64,000 bases of DNA, taken from assembly GCF_001418255.1 (NCBI RefSeq), contig NZ_LIPV01000007.1, forward strand, positions 150,139-214,138, in the 5' to 3' direction. Source of the DNA: Thiomonas bhubaneswarensis (GTDB lineage: Bacteria > Pseudomonadota > Gammaproteobacteria > Burkholderiales > Burkholderiaceae_C). Position numbers and translations under genes: made by a program. This document shows, piece by piece, positions 27,719-38,551 of the stretch. The notes beneath the pieces were generated by a model that worked only from the letters and a program-made list of their open reading frames with translations, ran no database searches and had not been told where the DNA came from. Position 1 is the first letter of the stretch. Each line of letters opens with the position of its first letter.

Positions 27719-28963
27719 TCAGGCCGCGACCGCGGCAACAGAGCGATGGCGCTTGCGGAGGTGTTCGAGAAAGCGGGCGATGCGGCCGATGGCCTCGGTG
27801 AGATCGTCGGCATTGGGCAGGAAGACCAGCCGGAAATGATCGGGCTGCGGCCAGTTGAAGCCCGTGCCCTGCACGATCAGCACCTTCTCCTGCGCCAGCA
27901 GGTCGTAGGCGAACTGCTGGTCGTCGGCGATCGGGTAGATCTTGGGGTCGAGCCGCGGGAACATGTACAGCGCGGCCTTCGGCTTGACCACGCTGACGCC
28001 CGGAATCTGCGTGAGCAGGTCGTAGGCCAGATCGCGCTGCTTGGTCAGACGCCCTTGCGGCGCGACCAGATCCTTGATGCTCTGATAGCCGCCCAGCGCG
28101 GTCTGGATGGCCAACTGGCCTGGCGTGTTGGCACACAGACGCATCGAGGCCAGCATGGTCAGCCCCTCGATGTAATCGCGCGCATGCCGCTTGTCGCCCG
28201 ACACCACCATCCAACCCGAGCGATAGCCGCAGGAACGGTAATTCTTCGACAGACCGTTGAAGGTGATGAACAGCACGTCGTCGGCCAGCGAGGCGATGCT
28301 GGTGTGGGTGTTGCCGTCGTACAAGGTCTTGTCGTAGATTTCGTCGGCGAACACGATCAGCTCATGCTCACGCGCCACCTGCACGATTTCCTCGAGCAAC
28401 TCGCGCGGGTACAGCGCCCCGGTCGGATTGTTGGGGTTGATCACCACGATGGCCCGGGTGTTGGGCGTGATCTTGCTGCGGATGTCGGCAATGTCCGGGT
28501 ACCAGTCCGACTGCTCGTCGCAGACGTAGTGCACCGGCTTGCCGCCCGACAACGCCACCGAGGCGGTATAGAGCGGATAGTCCGGCGCGGGAATCAACAC
28601 TTCGTCGCCATTGTTGAGCAGGGCATTCATGCTCATGTTGATGAGTTCGGAAGCACCGTTGCCGATGAACACATCGTCGATGCCCACCCCGGCAATGCCC
28701 TTTTCCTGCGTGTAATGCACGATGGATTTGCGCGGCGCGAACAAGCCCTTCGAGTCGGTGTAGCCGGCCGCGCTGGGTAGGTTGTGAATCATGTCCTGCA
28801 CGATCTCATCGGGCGGCTCGAAGCCGAACACGGCCAGATTGCCGATGTTGAGCTTGATGATGCGCTGGCCGTCTTCTTCCATCTGCCGCGCCTTGTCGAG
28901 CACGGGACCACGGATGTCGTAACAGACATCGGCCAATTTGTCGGATTTTCGGAATTCGCGCAC
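27719..28963 (-). CDS. PLP-dependent aminotransferase, AlaA-like (alanine transaminase)
   Basis: 414 residues if started at the GTG at 28963, which has GAGTGAGG about 6 nt upstream. A GTG two codons earlier is an alternative, and ATGs further up encode atypical sequence. The N-terminal VCYDIRGPVLDKAR, then LNIGNLAVFGF, NPNNPTGALY, FADEIYDK and the PLP lysine in FNGLSKNYRSCGYRSGW are typical of AlaA-type class I aminotransferases. Glutamate-pyruvate transamination is the likely reaction. The gene lies directly upstream of hom-thrC and is probably co-transcribed with them. This order is common in betaproteobacteria. Confidence 0.9.
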   Translation of the reverse strand: MREFRKSDKLADVCYDIRGPVLDKARQMEEDGQRIIKLNIGNLAVFGFEPPDEIVQDMIHNLPSAAGYTDSKGLFAPRKSIVHYTQEKGIAGVGIDDVFIGNGASELINMSMNALLNNGDEVLIPAPDYPLYTASVALSGGKPVHYVCDEQSDWYPDIADIRSKITPNTRAIVVINPNNPTGALYPRELLEEIVQVAREHELIVFADEIYDKTLYDGNTHTSIASLADDVLFITFNGLSKNYRSCGYRSGWMVVSGDKRHARDYIEGLTMLASMRLCANTPGQLAIQTALGGYQSIKDLVAPQGRLTKQRDLAYDLLTQIPGVSVVKPKAALYMFPRLDPKIYPIADDQQFAYDLLAQEKVLIVQGTGFNWPQPDHFRLVFLPNADDLTEAIGRIARFLEHLRKRHRSVAAVAA

Positions 28964-29144
28964 AACCACCTCACTCAATCGGCCCGGGAAAGCACTCCTG
29001 TAACGCGCGGCTTGCCACTTCACCCCTTCAAGCAGCCAGGGGTTTCGGCGCAAGCCACGCCCGTCATACGGAGGGCGAACCCTATAATTTACTTGGTTTA
29101 CGGGCGCGGCTCCTCTCTTGTCGATGATCCAGCCGCGCAGCACC

Positions 29145-29519
29145 ATGAAACTCCAGCCCGACTTCGCCCCCGACACGCAAATGGTCTCGGCCTACGGGCC
29201 AGGCTATGTCGAGGTCAACGGCGTGCGTCACACCCAGGCCTGCGTTTTTGCACCACAGCAAGCGCCGAAGCCCTGGGGCGTTGACCGCATCACCTCGCTG
29301 CAGACCTCGCACATCGACGCGCTGCTGCTCGATCCCCTGCCCGAAGTCGTGCTGATCGGTACCGGACAGCGCCAGCACATGCTGGCGCCCGCGCTGATGC
29401 GGCAGTTGATGGCCAGGCGCATCGGCTGGGAAGTCATGGACACCGCGGCGGCCTGCCGCACCTACAACATCTTGGCGGGTGAAGGCCGTCAGGTTCTCGC
29501 AGCGCTGATGATCGAATGA
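29145..29519 (+). CDS. Mth938-like domain protein (DUF498)
   Basis: 124 residues from the ATG at 29145 (MKLQPDFAPDTQMVSAYGPGYV). An ATG at 29124 is also in frame. The segment VVLIGTGQRQHML and the later ATAACRTYNILAGEGR-like stretch are typical of the Mth938/NDUFAF3 fold. No enzymatic function is established for bacterial members. The gene is divergent from the aminotransferase and lies 115 nt before the peroxiredoxin gene. Confidence 0.85.
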   Translation: MKLQPDFAPDTQMVSAYGPGYVEVNGVRHTQACVFAPQQAPKPWGVDRITSLQTSHIDALLLDPLPEVVLIGTGQRQHMLAPALMRQLMARRIGWEVMDTAAACRTYNILAGEGRQVLAALMIE

Positions 29520-29609
29520 GTCGAGTTTTGCGGCGCAAGATAAAATAAGGTTTTACGTCCTTCCGCTTCCCTCGACAGTACGCATAACTGAACATCACGA
29601 GGAGAAGCG

Positions 29610-29654
29610 ATGCAGCAGCCCAGCAGGAGACTTCATGGCTTTGGTCTTGAATAA
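29610..29654 (+). CDS. Possible 14-codon leader ORF overlapping the peroxiredoxin start
   Basis: An ATG at 29610 follows an excellent ribosome-binding site (GAGGAGAAGCG). It opens a 14-codon frame that ends with TAA at 29654, 20 nt inside the peroxiredoxin gene and out of frame with it. It may couple or limit translation of the next gene, or be chance. No homology can be claimed. Confidence 0.25.
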   Translation: MQQPSRRLHGFGLE

Positions 29655-30099
29655 AGTGGTTCCCGATTTTGAAGCCGCCGCCACCAGTGGCGTGCAGTTC
29701 AGCCCGAAAAACTATCTGGGCAAAAAAATTGTTCTCTACTTCTATCCCAAGGACATGACACCCGGTTGCACCACCGAGTCCATGCACTTTCGCGACACCT
29801 ACCCCGAGTTCGAAGCGGCCAATGCAGTGATTTTCGGCATCTCACGCGACAACCTGCTGTCGCACGAGAAGTTCAAGGCCCACCTCGAACTGCCCTTCGA
29901 CCTGATCGCCGACACCGAAGAAAAGCTCTGCCACATGTTCGGCGTGGTGAAGAACAAGATCATGTACGGCAAGAAGGTCAAGGGCATCGAGCGCAGCACC
30001 TTCGTCATAGACGCCGACGGCGTCCTGCGCCAGGAATGGCGCGGGGTCAAGGTGGCGGGCCATGTCGACGAAGTGCTCGAAGTCGTCCGCAAACTCTGA
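29635..30099 (+). CDS. bcp: Thioredoxin-dependent peroxiredoxin, BCP type
   Basis: 154 residues with AGGAGA 5' of the ATG. The peroxidatic cysteine lies in KDMTPGCTTES near residue 44. The resolving cysteine five residues later that most BCP/Prx-Q proteins have is absent: the position is in SMHF. It is therefore a one-Cys type, or it resolves with another cysteine such as the one in EEKLCHMFG. The C-terminal GIERSTFVIDADG is typical. It reduces hydrogen peroxide and organic peroxides. A textbook terminator follows. Confidence 0.94.
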   Translation: MALVLNKVVPDFEAAATSGVQFSPKNYLGKKIVLYFYPKDMTPGCTTESMHFRDTYPEFEAANAVIFGISRDNLLSHEKFKAHLELPFDLIADTEEKLCHMFGVVKNKIMYGKKVKGIERSTFVIDADGVLRQEWRGVKVAGHVDEVLEVVRKL

Positions 30100-30233
30100 G
30101 ATCAGCCTCCCCACCCGCGGCGCCTTGTCTTGAACATCAGACCCCGCAGCACACCGCCCCACCACCGTGGCATGCGTCTGCCCTGCAGCTTGTGCAGGCG
30201 ACGCGTTCCACCTGATTCAGTGCTACCTCCTGC

Positions 30234-30270
30234 AGCCGCTGAGCCATCTTCGGATGGTCAGCGGCTTTTT
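30234..30270 (+). terminator. Rho-independent terminator after bcp
   Basis: A 9-bp stem (30234-30242 with 30258-30266), one bulged G, then 5 more pairs capped by a TTCG tetraloop, followed by TTTTTG. It closes the bcp transcript about 135 nt after the stop codon. Confidence 0.9.
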
Positions 30271-30319
30271 GTTGCCTGACCATACGCCACCCCATCTCCG
30301 CCCGCCCATCCCTCGCCCC

Positions 30320-32002
30320 ATGCCACTGCCTCCCCCACCCAAGTCCATGGGCAGCCTGCTGAGCCAGGCTGCCGTCACACCTCCTTCGGCCCCTGCGGCA
30401 ACGCGAAAGACCTCCCGCCCCAAGAACGGCAAGGCATCCTCCGCCTCGCTCGCATCCCATGCCGTCATGGCCGAGCCGGCAGTCGCACCCCCAGCGCCCA
30501 TCACGGCGCAGCAAACGCGCAAGGCCCCTGCCGGTGAGCCCGGATCGACGACGATCGATCGCGCCCAGAAGGTGGCCGCGCCAGCCAAGCGTGCCGCGGC
30601 GCGTCAAGAGCCCGCCAAGCTCTTCGTCCTCGACACCAATGTGCTGCTGCACGATCCGATGTCTCTCTACCGGTTCGAAGAGCATGACATCTATCTGCCG
30701 ATGGTCACGCTGGAAGAACTGGACGCGCACAAGAAAGGCCTGTCGGAAGTGGCGCGAAACGGGCGCCAGGTCAGCCGCGAACTCGATGCGCTGGTGGCCG
30801 ATATCGGCAGCGGCATCGATCAGGGCATCGCCCTGAGCCGCACAGGCCATGCCGAGGCCAGAGGCCGCCTGTTCTTCCAGACCCGTGCCCACGATGTCGA
30901 GTTGCCCATCGCCCTGCCCCAGGGCAAGGCCGACAATCAGATCCTGGCGGTGCTGCAGGATCTCACGCACATCCACACCGAACGCCCTGTGGTGCTGGTG
31001 TCCAAGGACATCAATATGCGCGTCAAGGCCCGCGCTCTGGGCCTGCACGCCGAAGACTACGCCAACGACAAGACGCTCGACGACGCCGATCTGCTCTACA
31101 CCGGCATGCTGGTGCTGCCGCCCGATTTCTGGGATCGGCAGGCCAAGTCGGTCGAGAGCTGGCAGCAAGGCGGCAACACTTTCTACCGGGTGCAAGGCAA
31201 GTTCGTGGCTCAGATGCTCGTCAATCAGGCGGTGTACTGGGAGAGTGGCAGCGCGCCGCCGCTGTATGCGCGCGTGAAGGAAATCCGCGCCAACACGGCC
31301 GTGCTCCAGGTCATGCGCGACCACACCCACCAGAAGAACGCGGTCTGGGGTGTCACCGCACGCAACCGCGAACAGAACTTTGCGCTGAACCTGCTGATGG
31401 ACCCGGAGGTTGATTTCGTCACCCTGGCCGGGCAGGCGGGCACCGGCAAGACGCTGCTGGCCCTGGCCGCCGGCCTGTCGCAAGTGCTCGATGCGCGGCG
31501 GTACAACGAGATCATCGTGACCCGCGTGACCGTTCCGGTGGGTGAAGACATCGGTTACCTGCCGGGCACCGAGGAAGAGAAGATGGGCCCGTGGATGGGT
31601 GCGCTCGACGACAACCTCGAGGTGCTGAACCAGAGCGAGGGTGGCAACTCCGGCGGCGAATGGGGCCGCGCCGCCACCCAAGACCTGATCCGCTCCAAGA
31701 TCAAGATCAAGAGTCTGAACTTCATGCGGGGCCGTACCTTCCTCAACAAATACGTCATCATCGACGAGGCCCAGAACCTCACGCCCAAGCAGATGAAGAC
31801 CCTCATCACCCGCGCGGGCCCCGGCACCAAGCTGGTGTGCATGGGCAATATCGCCCAGATCGACACGCCCTATCTCACCGAGGGGAGCTCGGGCATGACC
31901 TATGTGGTCGATCGCTTCAAAGGCTGGAGCCACAGCGGCCACGTCACCCTGGCTCGCGGCGAGCGCAGCCGACTGGCCGACTACGCCAGCGAAGTGCTCT
32001 GA
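30320..32002 (+). CDS. PhoH-family ATPase fused to an N-terminal PIN domain
   Basis: 560 residues from the ATG at 30320 (MPLPPPPK), a start pattern I expect for betaproteobacterial PhoH2-type proteins. Upstream in-frame codons overlap the bcp terminator. Residues 1-95 are Ala/Pro/Lys-rich linker. The PIN domain begins at about 97 (KLFVLDTNVLLHDP, with the first catalytic Asp) and runs to about 250. The PhoH ATPase domain has Walker A AGQAGTGKTLLALAAG near 370 and Walker B YVIIDEAQNLTPKQ near 478. Related proteins combine sequence-specific RNase and RNA helicase activities. The cellular role here is unknown. The gene is convergent with dnaB. Confidence 0.92.
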   Translation: MPLPPPPKSMGSLLSQAAVTPPSAPAATRKTSRPKNGKASSASLASHAVMAEPAVAPPAPITAQQTRKAPAGEPGSTTIDRAQKVAAPAKRAAARQEPAKLFVLDTNVLLHDPMSLYRFEEHDIYLPMVTLEELDAHKKGLSEVARNGRQVSRELDALVADIGSGIDQGIALSRTGHAEARGRLFFQTRAHDVELPIALPQGKADNQILAVLQDLTHIHTERPVVLVSKDINMRVKARALGLHAEDYANDKTLDDADLLYTGMLVLPPDFWDRQAKSVESWQQGGNTFYRVQGKFVAQMLVNQAVYWESGSAPPLYARVKEIRANTAVLQVMRDHTHQKNAVWGVTARNREQNFALNLLMDPEVDFVTLAGQAGTGKTLLALAAGLSQVLDARRYNEIIVTRVTVPVGEDIGYLPGTEEEKMGPWMGALDDNLEVLNQSEGGNSGGEWGRAATQDLIRSKIKIKSLNFMRGRTFLNKYVIIDEAQNLTPKQMKTLITRAGPGTKLVCMGNIAQIDTPYLTEGSSGMTYVVDRFKGWSHSGHVTLARGERSRLADYASEVL

Positions 32003-32028
32003 CCCCAATCTGCTGACCTGACGCGCAA

Positions 32029-33387
32029 TCAGAACTCGCGCGTCAGGTTCTCGAACCGCGTCAGCGGTTTGAGGAAGGCCAGATGGACGGTGCCGATCGG
32101 CCCGTTACGCTGCTTGCCGATGATGACTTCGGCCACCCCGGCGTCCTTCGAGTCTTTGTTGTAGACCTCGTCGCGGTAGATGAACAAGATGACATCGGCA
32201 TCCTGCTCGATGGCGCCCGATTCCCGCAGATCGCTCATCACCGGGCGTTTGTCGGTGCGTTTTTCCAGATCGCGGTTGAGCTGTGACAGCGCGATCACCG
32301 GGCAATGCAGTTCCTTGGCCAGCGCCTTGAGCGAACGCGAAATCTCGGAGATTTCGGTCGCGCGGTTCTCGCCGTCGCGCGAGGACGACATGAGCTGCAA
32401 ATAGTCCACCACGATAAGCCCGAGTCGCCCGCCATACTGCCGGGCCAGACGGCGAGCGCGGGCGCGCAACTCCAGCGGATTGAGCGCCGGAGTTTCGTCG
32501 ATGTGCATGTGCACGTCCTGAAGTCGCTCGATGGTCTCGGGCAGCCGGGTCCATTCGTCCTCGGTGAGCTGCCCGGTACGCAGATGGCTCTGGTCGATCC
32601 GCCCCATCGAACCCACCACGCGCAGCACCAGTTGCGATGCACCCATTTCCATACTGAACACCGCCACGGGCAATTGCTCGTTCAGGGCCACATGCTCGGC
32701 GATGTTGATCGAAAAAGCTGTCTTGCCCATCGATGGACGTCCCGCCACGATGACCAGATCGCCGGGCTGCAGGCCGGCCGTCATGCGGTCGAGGTCGGCA
32801 AAACCCGTGGGCACGCCAGTGGTGTCTGCGCCGCCGCGCTCGGATAGATGGGTGACGCGCTCCAGCAGTTCACCCAGCAGACTCTTCATCGACTGGAATC
32901 CCGCCGCCGATTTCGCCCCCTCTTCCGAAATGGCGAAGATGCGCGATTCTGCCTCGTCGAGAATCTGCTGCACGCCCCGCCCTTGCGGGTTCAGGGCATT
33001 CTGCGCAATATCGTCGCTGATGGTCACGAGCTGGCGCAGCACTGCGCGCTCGCGCACGATCTCGGCGTAACGGCGGATATTGGCCGCACTGGGCACGGAT
33101 TGGGCCAGTGCGTTTAGGTAAGGCAGACCACCGCATTCCTCGTGCTTGCCGATCGATTGCAGCGCCTCCAGCACCGTGATCACGTCGGCGGGCTTGCTCA
33201 GGTTGATCAGATCGGCGATCGCCTGAAAGATGGCCCTGTGCTCAAAGCGGTAGAACTGCGCGGCCACCAACAGGTCGGCCACTTTGTCGAAGGCCTGGTT
33301 GTCGAGCAACAGACCGCCCAGCACCGACTGCTCGGCCTCGATGGAGTGCGGCGGCGTGCGAATCGCGTCAAGGGCTTGGTCTTGCAT
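32029..33387 (-). CDS. dnaB: Replicative DNA helicase DnaB
   Basis: 452 residues. The N-terminal domain begins PPHSIEAEQSVLGGLLLD. The RecA-like motor has Walker A in VAGRPSMGKTAFSINIAEH near residues 205-223, then GLIVVDYLQLMSS (Walker B) and the conserved KALAKELHCPVIALSQLNR near 350. DnaB is the hexameric 5'-3' helicase of the replication fork. It follows rplI after a 162-nt gap with a hairpin, the usual association with the rpsF operon. Confidence 0.98.
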   Translation of the reverse strand: MQDQALDAIRTPPHSIEAEQSVLGGLLLDNQAFDKVADLLVAAQFYRFEHRAIFQAIADLINLSKPADVITVLEALQSIGKHEECGGLPYLNALAQSVPSAANIRRYAEIVRERAVLRQLVTISDDIAQNALNPQGRGVQQILDEAESRIFAISEEGAKSAAGFQSMKSLLGELLERVTHLSERGGADTTGVPTGFADLDRMTAGLQPGDLVIVAGRPSMGKTAFSINIAEHVALNEQLPVAVFSMEMGASQLVLRVVGSMGRIDQSHLRTGQLTEDEWTRLPETIERLQDVHMHIDETPALNPLELRARARRLARQYGGRLGLIVVDYLQLMSSSRDGENRATEISEISRSLKALAKELHCPVIALSQLNRDLEKRTDKRPVMSDLRESGAIEQDADVILFIYRDEVYNKDSKDAGVAEVIIGKQRNGPIGTVHLAFLKPLTRFENLTREF

Positions 33388-33487
33388 GGTGGTGGATGAC
33401 TCGGGCCAAGGGCCGTGCGTCAGGTAGGAAACGACTTGGCATTGTGCCGCACGAGACGGTCATGCTGACGGTGAAGAAGCAGAGACG

Positions 33488-33513
33488 ACAAGGGCCGCAT
33501 GAGCGGCCCTTGT
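33488..33513 (-). terminator. Hairpin between rplI and dnaB
   Basis: Perfect 11-bp stem ACAAGGGCCGC / GCGGCCCTTGT with a 4-nt loop. The minus strand continues CGTCTCTGCTTCTTC, only moderately T-rich. It probably terminates or attenuates the ribosomal-protein transcript before dnaB. Confidence 0.65.
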
Positions 33514-33549
33514 TCGGTTCGGCAGCAAGCTGCCAAGACATCGCCGTGA

Positions 33550-34002
33550 TTACATCGCCTCGGCCTTGACCTGCAGGGTGATGTCGGCAACGACATCGGT
33601 ATGCAGGGCGATCGAAACCGGATGCTCGCCCGTAGTCTTGACGTGGCCCGCGGGGAAGCGAACCTGAGACTTGTTCACTTCGATGCCCTGCTTGGCAAGG
33701 GCGTCTGCCACGTCGCCATGGGTCACGGAGCCAAACAGACGACCGTCCACGCCGGCTTTCTGCACCAGGGTGATGACCAGGCCATTCAGCTTTTCGCCCG
33801 AGGCTTGCGCCTGGGCCAGCTTTTCGGCGGCGAGCTTTTCCATCTCGGCACGGCGCGCCTCGAATTCCGCCATGGCGGCAGCGGTGGCACGGCGGGCCAT
33901 TTTCTTGGGGATCAGGAAGTTGCGGGCATAGCCGTCCTTGACCTTGACCACGTCACCCAGGTTGCCGACGTTCAGAACTTTTTCGAGAAGAATGATTTGC
34001 AT
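33550..34002 (-). CDS. rplI: 50S ribosomal protein L9
   Basis: 150 residues. It begins [28 protein letters not shown], quoted here only to identify the family signature region (about residues 1-28). A long central helix and the rRNA-binding C-terminal domain follow. GGGGAC precedes the start. It is the last ribosomal gene of the rpsF-priB-rpsR-rplI operon. Confidence 0.98.
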   Translation of the reverse strand: MQIILLEKVLNVGNLGDVVKVKDGYARNFLIPKKMARRATAAAMAEFEARRAEMEKLAAEKLAQAQASGEKLNGLVITLVQKAGVDGRLFGSVTHGDVADALAKQGIEVNKSQVRFPAGHVKTTGEHPVSIALHTDVVADITLQVKAEAM

Positions 34003-34017
34003 GATGTCGTCCCCGGT

Positions 34018-34308
34018 TTAGCCCTTGTGCAGGTCGGTGTAGGGCAGCAGCGCCAGGAAGCGGGCGCGCTTGATGGCGGTGTTGAGCTGGCGCTGATAGT
34101 GCGCGCTGGTGCCGGTCAGGCGGGCGGGGATGATGCGGGCGTTTTCCGCGATCAGATCCTTGAGCACGTCGACATCCTTGTAGTCGATCTGCTCGACCTT
34201 GGCGACGGTGAAGCGGCAGAAGCGCTTGCGCTTGAACAGCGAAGACTGCTGGTTGCGACGAGCGCGCTTCGGGTCGTTCTTTTTATCGAATTTGCGTGGT
34301 GGTGCCAT
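34018..34308 (-). CDS. rpsR: 30S ribosomal protein S18
   Basis: 96 residues with the basic N-terminal extension common in betaproteobacteria. The S18 core is seen in [16 protein letters not shown] and [19 protein letters not shown]18 pairs with S6 in the platform of the small subunit. The gene lies 3 nt after priB and 15 nt before rplI. Confidence 0.98.
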   Translation of the reverse strand: MAPPRKFDKKNDPKRARRNQQSSLFKRKRFCRFTVAKVEQIDYKDVDVLKDLIAENARIIPARLTGTSAHYQRQLNTAIKRARFLALLPYTDLHKG

Positions 34309-34311
34309 GAT

Positions 34312-34605
34312 TTAAACCTCGATGTATTGTGTGACGTGCAACTTCATCTGGCGCGAGCCGCGACGCGATGCACGCAAGAAACCGGATACGTGAAGCTGGA
34401 CTCCCGGGCTTAGGCGATGCATGTCGCGAGCGATCTTTCCGAACCCGACGCAAGCGATCTGAAGCTGCGTCTCGCAAGGCATGCCTGCCTCGGTCTGGGT
34501 CGATTGATGCTGCAGCACGAAATCCAGCGCTTCGATTCCCGCCGGGGTGAACCGCAGTTCGCCACGCTCGGCAAGAATGCCCTGTAGCTCAATCCGATTG
34601 ATCAG
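34312..34605 (-). CDS. priB: Primosomal replication protein N (PriB), probable CTG start
   Basis: 97 residues if it starts at the CTG at 34605. The OB-fold sequence (x-I-N-R-I-E-L-Q-G at the N-terminus, then [19 protein letters not shown] and a C-terminal LHVTQYIEV) aligns with PriB from its first residue. There is no ATG, GTG or TTG in this frame within at least 50 nt upstream of that codon. The first GTG downstream would delete the first strands. An AGGAG motif sits 8 nt before the CTG, and the codon overlaps the rpsF stop (CTGA). PriB is a single-stranded DNA-binding helper in PriA-dependent replication restart. It lies in its standard place between rpsF and rpsR. Confidence 0.88.
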   Translation of the reverse strand: MINRIELQGILAERGELRFTPAGIEALDFVLQHQSTQTEAGMPCETQLQIACVGFGKIARDMHRLSPGVQLHVSGFLRASRRGSRQMKLHVTQYIEV

Positions 34606-34964
34606 GCCGTTTGCTCCTGTTGCGCCTTGCGAGCTTCTTCGCGCTCGACCTGCTTCATCATGATGGACGGCGCGGTTTCGGCCTTGTCTGTCTTGATCAC
34701 CAGGCTGCGCAGCACGGCGTCGTTGAACTTGAAGCTGTGTTCGAGTTCACGCAGGGTTTCCAGATCGCACTCGATGTTCATGCAGGCGTAGTGCGCCTTG
34801 GCAAGCTTCTGGATGGGATAGGCCAGTTGGCGGCGACCCCAGTCTTCGACCCGGTGAATCTGGCCCGCCTTGGCGGTCACGGCGCTTTTGTAGCGCTCGA
34901 TCATTGCGGGAACTTGCTCGCTTTGATCGGGGTGGAAGATCAACACAATCTCGTAATGACGCAT
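34602..34964 (-). CDS. rpsF: 30S ribosomal protein S6
   Basis: 120 residues from the ATG at 34964 ([14 protein letters not shown]), with GAAGGAAAC upstream. Further S6 signatures are [17 protein letters not shown] and [14 protein letters not shown]. It heads the rpsF-priB-rpsR-rplI operon. The promoter lies about 140 nt upstream, leaving a leader long enough for S6:S18 feedback control. I did not establish that motif. Confidence 0.98.
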   Translation of the reverse strand: MRHYEIVLIFHPDQSEQVPAMIERYKSAVTAKAGQIHRVEDWGRRQLAYPIQKLAKAHYACMNIECDLETLRELEHSFKFNDAVLRSLVIKTDKAETAPSIMMKQVEREEARKAQQEQTA

Positions 34965-35101
34965 GTAGTTTCCTTCGGTAATGGCGGCGCGCGGCCTGCA
35001 CTTGGAAAAGAGGCCGACGTGCTGTCCTTGTGGATAGAAGCCGCCCGACGGCGCATGAAGCGTCGATTCATGCAAACGATCGGTGCGGCAAGGAACCCAG
35101 C

Positions 35102-35130
35102 ATTATAGACAGGATGCGAGAGCACCACAA
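35102..35130 (-). promoter_or_regulatory. Sigma-70-type promoter of the rpsF operon
   Basis: On the minus strand TTGTGG (35125-35130), 17 nt of spacer, then a perfect TATAAT (35102-35107). Transcription would start near 35095 and give a leader of about 130 nt before rpsF. Confidence 0.75.
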
Positions 35131-35155
35131 GAAAACGCCGGAAGCTTTCTATAAA

Positions 35156-35188
35156 GCTTGCCGCCACCAAGGGCCGGTGCGGCAAAGC
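35156..35188 (-). terminator. Probable terminator after ppsA
   Basis: On the minus strand GCTTTGCCGCACC and GGTGGCGGCAAGC pair with two single-base bulges around a GGCCCTT loop, followed by TTTATAG. It lies between ppsA and the rpsF promoter and would stop read-through into the ribosomal operon. Confidence 0.65.
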
Positions 35189-35199
35189 CATGCAGTCGC

Positions 35200-37587
<2,388 letters not shown>

Positions 37588-37726
37588 GATGAAAGTCCTT
37601 CATAGAATGAAAAAACGGGGCTCGGGGGAGTTGTGGCGAAAATGACATGTCTTGTTCGGGTTGTAGTCGTCGTCTTCGCAAGTCCCACCGACAATGAAGA
37701 CCATTCTAGGTTTCGAAGGCTGACAC

Positions 37727-38545
37727 ATGCCTAACCGCTCGGTTTTTTTCGTCTCGGACGGCACCGGCATCGCCGCCGAGACCTTCGGCAATTCCATCCT
37801 GGCGCAGTTCGACCTGCAGCCGCACCGCATCCGACTGCCGTTCGTCGACACGGTGGAGAAGGCCGTGCACGCGGTCGAACGCATCAACGAGGTCGAACGC
37901 GCCGAAGGTAAGCCGCCGATCGTTTTTGTCACCCTGGTGCATCCGGACGTACTCGACATCATTCAGGGCGCTCGCGCGCTGGTGCTCGACATGTTCAACA
38001 GCTTCGTGCAGCCGCTCGAAGTCGCTTTCGGCGCCAAGTCCAACCACCGGATCGGGCGTTTTTCCGACGCGGCGTACAGCCCGCAGTACCACAACCGGAT
38101 CGACGCCATCAATTTCTCGCTCATGCACGACGACGGCCAGTCCACCCGCAACCTCACCGAAGCCGAGGTGATTCTGGTGGGCGTGTCGCGCTGCGGAAAA
38201 ACACCGACTTCGCTCTATCTCGCCATGCAACATGGCGTGAGGGCTGCGAACTATCCCCTCATCCCCGATGACTTCGAGCGCATGCAGCTGCCCGACGCAC
38301 TGAACGGATTGCGGCACAAGCTGTTCGGGCTGTCCATCACCCCCGAGCGGCTGAGCGAAATCCGCACCGAGCGACGTCCCAACAGTCGCTATGCGGCGCT
38401 CGACAACTGTCGCTACGAAGTGAATGAGGCCGAGAAACTCATGCGGCGCGAAGGCATCCGCTGGCTGTCGTCTACACATAAGTCCATCGAAGAAATTGCC
38501 ACCACCATCCTGCAGCAAATCCGCCCGGATCGCCTGGAGTATTGA
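37727..38545 (+). CDS. ppsR: PEP synthase regulatory protein (kinase/pyrophosphorylase)
   Basis: 272 residues of the DUF299/PSRP family. It begins RSVFFVSDGTGIAAETFG. It has GRFSDAAYSPQYHNRIDAI in the middle and a P-loop-like GVSRCGKTPTSLYLA near residues 150-164. It inactivates PpsA by ADP-dependent phosphorylation of a threonine next to the catalytic His, and reactivates it by phosphate-dependent removal. The two genes are divergent with 139 nt between them. Confidence 0.97.
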   Translation: MPNRSVFFVSDGTGIAAETFGNSILAQFDLQPHRIRLPFVDTVEKAVHAVERINEVERAEGKPPIVFVTLVHPDVLDIIQGARALVLDMFNSFVQPLEVAFGAKSNHRIGRFSDAAYSPQYHNRIDAINFSLMHDDGQSTRNLTEAEVILVGVSRCGKTPTSLYLAMQHGVRAANYPLIPDDFERMQLPDALNGLRHKLFGLSITPERLSEIRTERRPNSRYAALDNCRYEVNEAEKLMRREGIRWLSSTHKSIEEIATTILQQIRPDRLEY

Positions 38546-38551
38546 GACACC

